From Willaertia magna (taxonomy: Eukaryota > Heterolobosea > Eutetramitea > Acrasida > Naegleriidae), in assembly GCA_902984215.1 (NCBI GenBank), contig CADWAF010000252.1, positions 1 through 58,302 of the forward strand: a stretch of DNA of 58,302 nucleotides, written 5' to 3'. Below, piece after piece: positions 30,113 to 41,400 of this stretch; the stretch's first letter is position 1, and the number at the start of each line of letters is the position of its first letter. Made by a program: the position numbers and the translations under genes. The notes below the pieces were generated by a model. The model saw nothing but the letters and a program-made list of their open reading frames with translations, was not told the DNA's origin and made no database searches.

Positions 30113-33100
30113 ATGGACAGCATACCTTTAAACCAACCAAACCAAACACCAATGGAAGAAGAACCAGTCCAAGACTCTAGAGATCTTTTCATGGAACTCT
30201 TGGAGAGAAAGTTAAAAGAAGAGGAAGAGAGAATGAAACAAGGATTACCTTTAAATAACAACCCTACACAACCAAGAAAACCTATTCAAAGGAAAACATT
30301 AAAGAAGAATAATAACACCAAACCACAGTCTATTAGTGATGACAACAATAATATGGAAGATGACAATATAGAAACTCAAAAATTGGAGGAAAAACAAGAA
30401 GAAAATAATTCTGAAATTGTAGACGAATATTCTACTTCAGAACCTGTAAATGTTTTGGATAAAGTTAAAGAATCATGGTATACTGAAGTTCAAGATGCTA
30501 AGTGGTCCACAAGAAGAGATGCTTTACTTGAGCTTAAAAATTTAATTAATTTTCCAAAACTCCAAACAGCAGAGTATTCACAAATAACAGATAAAATTAT
30601 GTCAATAATAGAAGAAGAGAAAAATGTTATTGTGATCAAAGTAGCTGTTGAATGTATAGAGTTATTTTCAAAAGGATTAAGATCTAATTTCATTTTTTCT
30701 TTTACAAATTTTGTCGAAAAAGTTTTACCTAAAATGAAGGAGAAGAAACTTGTTGAAACAGTTTGTTCTTGTATTTGTACAATAGAGAAGCACTGTATTT
30801 CTTTTAATGAATTAAGCCCTTTATTTATTGTTTCAATCAGTAGCAAGATACCTTCAGAAAAGACAGGCACATTGACAATTGTAGAACAATGTTGTGCAAC
30901 CAAAAATTTTGAAAAGATAAAGGATTCATTTGATAATTTATGTGAAAGTATTTTAAAAGCTGCAGACGACAGTAATAAGGATATAAGAGAGGCAGCATTT
31001 AAAGCGTTAGGAAGATTATTGTGGTTGTCTGGAGCAAATAATTTTGATAGGTATTTAACTAAATTAGATAAACTCAAGGCAGATAAAGTTAAAGAGTATT
31101 GTACTGGGTTTGGTGACCCTCCTAAACAAACTGTAACTAAGCCAACATTTTCAAAACCATCCAACAATAATGAATCAAAATCCGCACCTCAAAAGAAGGT
31201 ATCTGCCAAACCAAAGAATCCACCAACTAAAAGAAAAGTTGAGATAAAAGAAGAGTCAAGTCAACCAGCCACCACAAAAAGAAAGGTTGGAGGTAATTCT
31301 AATAAGCCAGCAGTGGCGGTTGATACATCCAGTGTCAAATTCTCTATTTCAAGTGAAGAAGCACTTTCAAGAGCAGAACAATTTATTACACCCTCTGGTG
31401 TTTTAGACAATTTAACAAGCACCAAATGGAAAGAAAAGTTAGATGCTTTGGAGCAAATATTATTATTTATTTCTAATGTAAGCGAAGATGAAATGGCAGA
31501 AAATGCTGATGTTATTGTGTTGACATTAGGATCCAAACCGGGTTGGAAAGAGTCCAATTTGCAAGTATTTGCCAAAGTGCTTGAAATTATATGTAAAATC
31601 ATTGAGACCACCTCCACCTTATCTACTGGAGCTGCCTCTACAGTTATTGAGGGTATAGTTGAAAAACTTGCAACACCAAAGTTAAAAGAACAAACAATTA
31701 CATGCTTGTTATTGCTCTCTGAACTTTTTACTCCTCAATTTGTTGTGTCACAAGTATACAAACATATTACTGATCACAAGAATCCAAAAGTAACTAGTGA
31801 AGGTCTTTCTGCCCTTTCAAAGATAGTTGAAGATTTTGCCCTAAAAACTATTGATGTTAAGCAATTGATTGATTTTACTAAACTTTGCCTCTCTAGTACT
31901 AAGCCAGCAATTAAAAAGGGGGCAACAGATTTGTTGTGCTGCATGAAGAAATTTTTAGGTGATTCACTTTTAAACTATCTTGGTGATGTCAAGCCTGCAC
32001 TTTTAGATGCTATAAAGAAAGATTTTGCAAAGGTTGACGTAAGTGAACCTCCTCAAGCAACCAGACAATTAAGAAATGCACCTTCAGATAACACACCAAA
32101 TTCCACATCAACAGCTTCCTCCTTAGGCGATATGCTTCCAAGATCTGATATCTCAAACAAACTCACTGCAAAGACTTTCAAAGACATGGAAGACAAAAAT
32201 TGGAAGGTTAGATTGGAGGCTTTACAAGAAGTAATAAATGCTATAAATGAAGCAAACAAAAGAATAACACCAAATGTTTCAAATTTGATTCAAGCTTTGA
32301 AGAAAAGACTTGATGATGCAAATGTTAAGATATTGAGTACTACCTTAGAAATTTTAGCTTTGTTGGCAGAGGCTATGGGAAATGCTTCTGATAAATTCTG
32401 TAATGCAATCATGCCATTCGCTATTTTGAGATTATCCCACAATAACAAAGCTATTCGTTCGGCTACCTATTCCACTTTGGAGGCTTGGGTAAAGGTTGTA
32501 AATTTGGACAATTTATTGAAGTATTTTGATAAATCCTTATGTAATGACAAAGGTCATCCTGATGGTAGAAAAGATGCTCTCCAATTTATAGACACCTATT
32601 TACCTGAAATGAAAACTAAGACTGTTGAAAATTTCCAAATCATTATTAAATCATTGATTAACTGTTTACAAGATCCTAAGGCTGGAACAAGAAAATTAGC
32701 CGAAAATATTATAGAAAAGATTATTAACGCTGTTGGTGTAGAATTCGTAAAGGATAATTGTAGAGACATTAAGCAAGTATTCAAAAAATCAATCATGGCC
32801 ATTGTGGACAGGTACAGTCAAACAACCCCACCTATTCAAGAAAAACCAAAGACCATTACACAAACATTAACTGTTGCTGAAATAACTAAAAGAGCAACAA
32901 TTAAAACAGACAACATTCCAGTTACAACCTCAAACTCATTTAATCCTATCCAAGCACCTATTCAACAACCTACCCAAGAGGACAGAAGCTCAAGAAAAAC
33001 TTTAGTGCAAGGGTCACTTTTTAATAGACCTGTGGAAACTTTGCTTTCTGTTCAACCTACTCAACCAACAATACCTAGTACACCTAAACAACAAGTTAAA

Positions 33101-34663
33101 CTGCAATTTACTTCTCCTTCTACACCAGGAAGTATTAAACGTGGAAATGCTATCCCTCAACCAAAAGATAGTGTTTTTACAACTCCTAAGAAGATGAAAG
33201 TTAACCACCATGCACCTGTTGAAGAAAACTTGCTTTTATCGCCAACAAATCTACTATCCCCAAAGAAAGGAAATGTTCCTTGCAACGACAAGAAGGATAA
33301 ATATGACATTTCTCAAATTTTGACTACATTATCAAACACAAAGACAAATAATTTCCCAAATGCGATTACGGCCATGAAAATGTTAGATGTATTGATTGAG
33401 ACTAATAGTGCTTCTGTAGTTTTACAAAGAGAGTCTGTGGTTTCTACTTTAACTACCTTTATTGAGCATTGCTTTGATGCCGTAACCTTTGGTCTGTCAG
33501 GCCCTAGAGTTTGCAAGTATCTCATAAATACATTAATGTGTATCTTTGAATGCAAGCCTATTTCCTTAAACATAACAAAATATACATTATATAAATTAAT
33601 AGACACAATATTGCACATTTTACTAAATGACAAATTACCAAACATAGAGTACGGAGACAAAATTATTACAGCCCTTAATAGTTTAATGCTAAAGATTTTA
33701 GAAAATTCTTCTAGAACTATTGCTTATAGTTGTTTAATTTCTATGCTGGAGAAGGCATGCTTAGATCATGAAGAAGAGTCTAACAGATTTACCAAAATTG
33801 TTGTAAAGTGCTTAAACAAACTGAGCAAAACCATTGACAGAACTGTAGATATAATAGATATTGAGTCTATCCTTTTAGATATTAATAACTTTTTAACAAA
33901 TAACTCTCCAACTTATTTCCAAGGAAAGGATGATTTACCATTGGTAACAATTAAAACTATTGTAAATCGTCTAGTGAGATTGAAGGAGCAAGGAATCAAA
34001 AGATATATTTCTCGCATTCCATCCCTTAATTCCACTTTACTTTCTTTTATTGAGCACGAGCTATCAAATATTAACTCACCAAGCACAACAACCAATACCA
34101 TTGAGATTGACAACTCTGTGTTGACAACAACCCAACCACAACCAAACAATGATGTACTAAAAGATATTTGTACAATGATTGGAAACAAAGAAACCAGTAA
34201 GACTGGTTTGTACAAACTTTACTATTTCCAACTTCAAAATCCAGTATTCAAATTAAAAGAATACCTTGGTACCACACACTTCAGTCCTATTTTCCAGGAA
34301 TACATCCTTCGTTCAGTTGCTAAAATAGCTGCACATGAGCAAGCTAAAATTCAAAAGGAATCAGAAACAGACACAGCCCTAAAAGAAATTCCAGGAACAC
34401 CAAAGTCAAAGTTTTCTATTGAGGATTACAGAAAAGAGTTAAAGATGAAAAGTACAACAACAAGCACTTCTCTCAATCTCCAATCATCAACTTTCCAAGT
34501 ACAAAATTTAAAGGATAGATTAGCTCAAGTAAAGGTAAACACAAACACTTCCACCAAGGTTGACTTAGAGGCTTTAAGAAGAAAATATAGAAACGAGAAA
34601 AGTTCCTTTCCTTTGGAGGGCAAGGAAAACGTTTCATACAACCCTCAACAACAACAAATGTAA
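30113..34663 (+). CDS. XMAP215/Dis1-family TOG-domain microtubule polymerase
   Basis: 1516 residues, start at the first ATG of the frame. Three TOG modules: about 110-340 (DAKWSTRRDALLEL, then VECIELFSKGLR, REAAFKALGRLL), about 430-645 (TKWKEKLDALEQIL) and about 670-895 (LPRSDIS, then DKNWKVRLEALQEV, LKKRLDDANVKIL, AIRSATYSTLEAWV). Spacers are Lys/Pro/Ser-rich and basic, suited to the microtubule lattice. A helical conserved C-terminal domain spans about 1060-1265. The third module closely resembles TOG4 of ch-TOG (LPRTDIS, DKNWKIR), and the first resembles TOG2. The protein is therefore shorter than five-TOG homologs (about 2000 residues), apparently lacking TOG1 and TOG5. It should bind tubulin at plus ends and spindle poles. 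Family certain, TOG assignment tentative. Confidence 0.88.
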   Translation: MDSIPLNQPNQTPMEEEPVQDSRDLFMELLERKLKEEEERMKQGLPLNNNPTQPRKPIQRKTLKKNNNTKPQSISDDNNNMEDDNIETQKLEEKQEENNSEIVDEYSTSEPVNVLDKVKESWYTEVQDAKWSTRRDALLELKNLINFPKLQTAEYSQITDKIMSIIEEEKNVIVIKVAVECIELFSKGLRSNFIFSFTNFVEKVLPKMKEKKLVETVCSCICTIEKHCISFNELSPLFIVSISSKIPSEKTGTLTIVEQCCATKNFEKIKDSFDNLCESILKAADDSNKDIREAAFKALGRLLWLSGANNFDRYLTKLDKLKADKVKEYCTGFGDPPKQTVTKPTFSKPSNNNESKSAPQKKVSAKPKNPPTKRKVEIKEESSQPATTKRKVGGNSNKPAVAVDTSSVKFSISSEEALSRAEQFITPSGVLDNLTSTKWKEKLDALEQILLFISNVSEDEMAENADVIVLTLGSKPGWKESNLQVFAKVLEIICKIIETTSTLSTGAASTVIEGIVEKLATPKLKEQTITCLLLLSELFTPQFVVSQVYKHITDHKNPKVTSEGLSALSKIVEDFALKTIDVKQLIDFTKLCLSSTKPAIKKGATDLLCCMKKFLGDSLLNYLGDVKPALLDAIKKDFAKVDVSEPPQATRQLRNAPSDNTPNSTSTASSLGDMLPRSDISNKLTAKTFKDMEDKNWKVRLEALQEVINAINEANKRITPNVSNLIQALKKRLDDANVKILSTTLEILALLAEAMGNASDKFCNAIMPFAILRLSHNNKAIRSATYSTLEAWVKVVNLDNLLKYFDKSLCNDKGHPDGRKDALQFIDTYLPEMKTKTVENFQIIIKSLINCLQDPKAGTRKLAENIIEKIINAVGVEFVKDNCRDIKQVFKKSIMAIVDRYSQTTPPIQEKPKTITQTLTVAEITKRATIKTDNIPVTTSNSFNPIQAPIQQPTQEDRSSRKTLVQGSLFNRPVETLLSVQPTQPTIPSTPKQQVKLQFTSPSTPGSIKRGNAIPQPKDSVFTTPKKMKVNHHAPVEENLLLSPTNLLSPKKGNVPCNDKKDKYDISQILTTLSNTKTNNFPNAITAMKMLDVLIETNSASVVLQRESVVSTLTTFIEHCFDAVTFGLSGPRVCKYLINTLMCIFECKPISLNITKYTLYKLIDTILHILLNDKLPNIEYGDKIITALNSLMLKILENSSRTIAYSCLISMLEKACLDHEEESNRFTKIVVKCLNKLSKTIDRTVDIIDIESILLDINNFLTNNSPTYFQGKDDLPLVTIKTIVNRLVRLKEQGIKRYISRIPSLNSTLLSFIEHELSNINSPSTTTNTIEIDNSVLTTTQPQPNNDVLKDICTMIGNKETSKTGLYKLYYFQLQNPVFKLKEYLGTTHFSPIFQEYILRSVAKIAAHEQAKIQKESETDTALKEIPGTPKSKFSIEDYRKELKMKSTTTSTSLNLQSSTFQVQNLKDRLAQVKVNTNTSTKVDLEALRRKYRNEKSSFPLEGKENVSYNPQQQQM

Positions 34664-34739
34664 ATTACTAATATAAAACTTTGTTTTAATGGAATACTTT
34701 GTGGTTTCTTTTAAAGTCTTATCAAAAAAAATAATTCAA

Positions 34740-37700
34740 ATGGAACGCAACACTGATTTCATTGTTTTAGATCGATTCAATCACTTCTTGGCAACGGATG
34801 AATGGAATTTGAAATCCAATGAAAATATTCATAAACACATATTCCCGGAAAAGAAACCATTAAATTTTATTAATTCTTTTAAGATTGAAAATGATGGTGT
34901 ATATGATAAAGAAAAGGGATATTCAAAGTTAAATAAAAGACCATTATTCAAAGATGTATATGAAACTTTTCAAAAGGAAAAGAAGCCGGCCAAAGTTGGA
35001 CAAACCTTTGGACCAAGCTGGAGTACTTTTTGGTTTGAAGTAGAATTACAGGTACCAAGTGAATGGAGAGGAAAAGATGTATATTTCATTTGGAATTCTG
35101 ATAGCGAGGCTTTATTATTTGATAGAAATGGTAGTGTTTTACAAGGGTTAAATGGAGGTGATGGATGTGACAAGAGAGAAGAATATAAAATTGATGAAAA
35201 ATTACTTGACCAGGACGGAAAAGTAACTTTTTATATTGAGGTATGTCATTGATTAAAACATTTATTTACCTTTTTAGATGGCTTGCAATGCAATGTTTGG
35301 CAATGGTTTCAATGGCTTAATTAATCCACCACAAGTTGATAGATTTTTTACATTAAAAAAAGCAGAAATTGCCTTAATGGATAGATTGGCTTTTGATTTA
35401 ATGTATGACTTTAAAATTATTTATGAATGTGCTAAAGAGCTAGATAAAAACAAACAAAGATCAAGAGAAGCAATACACGTTGGAAATCAAATGTTGAAGA
35501 TGTTTGATCCAAATGATCGTAATTCGTGGCAACAAGCAAGATATATTGCACAAACATTTTTATGTAAAAGAAATGGTGAAGGATGTCACAACATTATTTC
35601 TGTTGGTCATTGCCACATAGATGTTGCCTGGTTATGGAGTTATGCAGAAACAAGGGTAAGTTGAGTGCCTTAATTGTTTATCCTTAATTAATTATTCTTT
35701 ACAATTAGAGAAAAGCTGCAAGAAGTTTTGCTAATCAACTTAGATACATGGATTTATACCCAAATTATATTTTTGTTCAATCACAAGCTCAACTATACGA
35801 ATGGGTAAAAGAAGATTATCCAGACTTATTTGAAAAAATTAAAGAAAAGGTTAAAGAAGGAAGATTTATTCGTAAGTTTAAAATTTTTACTTTTAATTTT
35901 GTTAAAATTGTTATAAATAGCTGTTGGAGGTACATGGGTTGAAATGGATGGTGTAATTCCTTCTGGTGAAAGTTTTTGTAGACAATTCCTTTATGGACAA
36001 AGATTTTTCAAAAACGAATTTGGTTCTTATTGTACTGAACATTGGTTGCCTGATTCATTTGGTTATTCAGGAACATTACCACAAATAATGAGACAAGCAA
36101 GAATAGATTGTTTTGTAACACAAAAGTTATCTTGGAATCTTATTAACAAATTCCCAAATTCTACCTTCTTATGGCAAGGTATTGATGGATCTAAAGTGTT
36201 TGCTCATTTCCCACCTGCTGACACCTATAATGGTTCTTTACAAGTTAAAGAATTATTGTTCACTGAAGAAAACTTCAAAGACAAGGATATTTCTTCACAT
36301 TCTCTTGCACTTTTTGGTCACGGTGGTAAGTAATATTCACTGTTATAATCCATTTAATTTTCGTTGTAATAGATGGTGGAGGTGGTCCTGTTTTAGATCA
36401 TATGGAATATAAAAAACGTTTAGAAGATGTGAGTCCTTTACCAAAGTTAATTACTGGAACACCAAATTACTTTTTTGAAAAGGTTAAAGATGAACATAGA
36501 GAAAATCGTTTTAGAACTTGGCAAGGTGAATTATATTTAGAATTACATAGAGGCACTTTAACTTCACAAGCATCAACAAAGAGGGGAAATAGAAAGTGTG
36601 AATTAATATTAAGAGAGGCAGAAATGTATGCATCTTTGGCCCACCTTACTAAGGGAGCAACTTATCCAAAAGAACAACTTACTAAACTTTGGAAATTATT
36701 ATTGCTTAATCAATTTCATGATGTTTTACCGGGAACATCTATTGCTTTGGTTTATGCTGATGTAAAAGAACATCATTCTTTAATTCTTAAAGAAGCAAAT
36801 GAAATTAAAGAAAATGCTATAAAATTATTGTCACAAGAAGATTCCACAGATGGTACTAAGGAAACTGTAGTCACATTTTGGAATTCTCTCCCTTGGGCAA
36901 GAAAGGAAATAATGGAAATTGATGTCAGTGGAATTTACAAAAACGAAAACGAAATGCCACCAATTACTCAAAAATCAAAAGATGGAAAGTCTGTTGTCAT
37001 TGCAAATATTCCATCAGTTGGATGTAAGTCTGTTCCTTTACAAGATTTAATTGTTGAATCTGTAGCAGAAACTGAATCAGTAGTTACTGTAAAGGAAGAA
37101 AATTCTCGTATTATAATTCGCAATCAATTTATTGAAGTGAAAATTGACAAAAGAACAGCAATCTTGGATGTTTTAGATTTACAAACTAAACGAGTTTTAG
37201 TGAGTGATGGTAACAGATTTTTACTCTATAACGATAAGGTAAGTTTATTATCTTTTAACAACTAACTTATAACAATTTCTTTAGCCTCTCTTCTGGGATG
37301 CCTGGGATTTAAGTGAAAATCATAAAGAAAAGGAATTATCTGTTATGTCCTATTCGAAGGCTGTCGATAGTTTAGAAATTTTAGAAGAAGGTCCTTTAAG
37401 GGTGGTAATCAAAGCAACACTAAATATTACAGGAACAACTTCTTTGATTCAATACATCACTGTCACTTGTCTCTCTCCAAGAATTGACTTTAACACCACT
37501 GTCAACTGGAATGAGAAGCATAAATGCTTAAAGGCATCCTTCCCGTCTCATGTTCACTCTGACTCTGTTACTTACGACCATCAATTTGGATTTATTAAAC
37601 GTTCCAATCATAGTAATACATCATGGGATGTCGCAAGATTTGAAGTCATGGGTCAAAAGTATGCTGTTATTAGTGAATATGGCTCAGGTGTAGCTTTAAT

Positions 37701-38253
37701 GCAAGACTGTAAATATGGTTATTCGACTAAAGATAACAATACTCTCTGCCTTACATTACTTCGTTCTCCAAAAGCACCTGATGAGTTTTGTGATATGGGT
37801 CTTAATGAATTTGTTTATAGTTTATATCCTTATTGTGCTAACACCTTCCAAGATGGTAGAGTTATCCAAAGCTCTTATGAACTTAATAACCCAAGTAATT
37901 ATATTATTCAAGAAAGAGTAATCCAGAGAGGAGAAAAGATACAAATGTTAATTGAAGAGTCTTTAGTTTCCCCTTCTGTTAGCAATGTGATTTGTGAAAC
38001 AGTAAAATTAGCTGAAGATTCCACAAGTGACGTTGTGATTAGACTTTATGAGGCATATGGAGCTCATTCATCATCTTACCAATTATCTCTTAAAACCAAA
38101 CAATCACCAACAGCTATTGTCACAACAAATGTATTAGAAGATAAGGAAGAAAGACAATTGGCATTTAATTACGATCCAAATAATCAAAAAGTTATAATTC
38201 AAATGCCCCACATAAAGCCATTTGAAATTGTTAACATAAAGGTGAAATTTTAA
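34740..38253 (+). CDS. GH38 alpha-mannosidase, cytosolic/vacuolar MAN2C1-Ams1 type, six exons
   Basis: Exons: 34740-35240, 35278-35655, 35709-35871, 35921-36325, 36373-37238, 37285-38253. Introns are 37, 53, 49, 47 and 46 bases, beginning GTATGT or GTAAGT. The product is 1093 residues; an upstream in-frame ATG at 34689 would add 17. The catalytic domain has GHCHIDVAWLWSYAETR (zinc ligands in HCHID, about 277) and HWLPDSFGYSGTLPQIM, whose Asp at about 391 is the expected nucleophile. C-terminal beta domains follow with SYSKAVDSLEILEEGPLR and LMQDCKYGYS. Length agrees with human MAN2C1 (1040) and yeast Ams1 (1083). These enzymes trim alpha-mannose from free oligosaccharides. No signal peptide is seen, in keeping with the cytosolic type. 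The start lies only about 75 bases after the TOG gene stop. Confidence 0.92.
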
Positions 38254-38489
38254 TTGGATCAGTTTATACAAAACAATAAACATACTGATGACTACTCAAA
38301 CACCTTATTTCTAGTTTTCACTTTCTATAACTTATTGCTTCCCTAAGCCCTTTGGGTATCACGCGACATCACGATTGGGTAACAAATCCAATCGTCGGCT
38401 GTCATTACACAAATAAAAAATTGAAACAATTAAACAACCCTTTTTTTCAATTTTAATTTTTGAAAGGGTTTTAAAGGAAGAAGCAAATC

Positions 38490-41400
38490 ATGTCAACAAC
38501 TACTGATCAACAAACGTCATTAACACCCACCAATTCTTCTGTCTCTCTTCTCAGTAATGCAACTGAAGCAACAACAGTAACAAATATTGATGACGATAAT
38601 GCAAGTGAATTTCAACTATATCAATTATATAAACGTAACTTTGAAAATAACACTATAGATGATGTTTCTTTATTGAAACATGTTTCTGATGAAGAATTAA
38701 CAAAAATTTTAAAAAATAGATTTTTCAATAAAAATCCAGAAACAAATGGTGGAACGGAACAATTTTACACTTACTTGGGACCAACTATTATTGCTGTTAA
38801 TCCTTATAAAAAGACTAAATTATATAAAAATTATGTAAAAACGTAAGTAATTATTTGGAATGATGATGGATAACAATTTCTTTAGATTTTATCATGCGAA
38901 ACAGCCTTACGAGATTGCTCCTCATCTTTACAGTTTAGCAGAAGATGCTTATCGATCGATGTTAGAAACAGGAAGAGGACAAACAGTAATTGTTTCTGGA
39001 GAATCAGGTTCGGGAAAGACGGAATCATGTAAAATATTATTGGAATATATTAGTGCAATATCTATCAGTGGTTTAATTACTGAAAATATTAAACGTATAT
39101 TAATTGAATCTACTCCTGTATTAGAAGCCTTTGGTAATGCTAAAACTCTTAGAAATGATAACTCTTCAAGATTTGGTAAATATATGGATGTATTCTTTAA
39201 CTTTAAAGGTCAATTAGAAGGAGCTCATATTACTACTTCATTATTAGAAAAGAGTCGTTGCGTTACTCAACGTAAAGGAGAAAGAAACTTTCACATCTTT
39301 GTAAGTATTTGCAACTAATTTATTGTTAACAATATTCCTAATCAATTTAATAATTTAATAATAACAGTATCAACTTTGCGCAGGTGCTGATGAATCAATG
39401 AAAAATGATTTAAAATTGACAGATGCTAAAAAATTTAATTATTTAACTTCAAATGGTTTAAATGTTTCACAACAAGTTTTATCTATTGATTATGATAAAG
39501 GAGTAAATGATAAACAACAATTTAAAAACACAAGAACTAGTATGACTGAAGCAGGTATTAGTGTTGTAGAACAAATGGAAATATTTAGAGTTTGCGCAGG
39601 TATTTTACATTTAGGTAATGTTAAATTTAAGGAAGTATTATTTGATAATAAGGAATGTTCTGAGATTGAAAACAAAGATACTTTACGTACTGCTGCATTC
39701 TTACTTCAAGTTGAATATGATGTTTTAAGAGATGCTTTAATTTACAGAACTATTAAAGTAGGAAATGAACTTACAAGAATGACTCAACCACCTAGTAAAG
39801 CAACTTATAATAGAGATGCTTTAGCTAAAAGTATTTATGAACGTTTATTCTTATGGTTAATTAGAAGAATTAATAGTGCTATTAAGAAACCTGATAATGC
39901 TAAGTTTTGTATTGGTTTATTAGATATTTATGGTTTTGAAGTTTATGAGAAAGTGACAAAAGAGAAGAATACTTTAGAACAATTGAATATTAACTATGTC
40001 AATGAAAAGATTCAACAACAAATTCAAAAATGGTTACAAAGTGAACAAGATGAATATATTAAAGAAGGAATTCCATATTGCCCAACAAATTTAAGAAATG
40101 TAGATGAAACTATTGGAATAATTGAAGGAAAGCCATTAGGTATATATAAATTACTTGATGAAGAATCTTTATTCCCTAATGGAACTGATGAAAGATACAT
40201 GAAGAAGTTAAATGATAGTTTTGGAGGAAATCAATATGATTCTTATGAACAATCTAAATTTGCAGGAACGGAATTTGGATTAAAACATTTTGCAGCAAAA
40301 GTTAATTATGATGTTCAAGATTGGATTAATATGAACAAGGATACAGTCTTTGAAGATATTGTTTTAGCAATGAGAAAATCAAAATCTAATTTAGTTTTAC
40401 AATTGTTCCCTCTTGATGAAAAGATTGAATTTGGTAAATTACAAAAAACAACATCAATGCAATTTTCTGAAGATGTTGGTAAAATGGTTGGTAAATTGAA
40501 GGGAAAGCAACATCACTTTGTAAAGTGTATCAAACCTAACTTTGACAAGAAGCCAGGTGAATTTGTAGATCAATTGGTTATGGATCAAGTTAGATATTTA
40601 GGTATAACTGAAAATATTCATATTCGTAATTCTGGTTATTATTTCAAAATGGATTATGATAAGTTCCTTGATCGTTATAAATTGTGTTCTGATGCTACTT
40701 GGCCAAGGTGGAATGGTTCACCAAAGGCAGGTGTTAAGAAAATTTTACACGATATGAAAATTCCAAAATCCAAGTATGCACTTGGTCAAACAAAAGTTTT
40801 CTTACAAACACCAGTTCAATTGTTTGCTCTGGATGAAAAGATTGAATCTAGAAGACGTGAAATGGCTTCTATTATTCAAAGAAACTTTAGACGTTATAAA
40901 TCTAGACAAAAGGTATTGGCAGAACAACATTTACAAAAAGCGTTGTTGAAAACTTTTGGTGAAAAAGTTGACAATCTTTTCCAAAGACCAGTAAATCACA
41001 TTAATTTCAAAACTGGGGAAAGACAACGTAAACTCTTTGTTGTCGCGCCATCTGCTGTTTATTTAGTAGATCCAAAGACTTATACTGTTTTAAAGAGAGT
41101 TCCATATAAAGTCGTTGATAGTTTGAAATGTAGTCCATTGAATGATGAAATATTCATTATCTCTGCACCTCAATTACATGACTTGGTTATTGAGGCTGAT
41201 AGTAAGAATGAAGTAATGAAAGCAATTAGAGACGCTTATGATCTTTTCTTCTCGCATATTAACCAAAATAATAGCAATGATGCAAACAAAGACACCAATA
41301 CCACCAATAATAATAACAACAATGCTAATAATAATCAACAAGGAACTGAGACACCAAACACTCCAAAATCTGCAAGTACTGTACCAGTATTATCAGAAGA

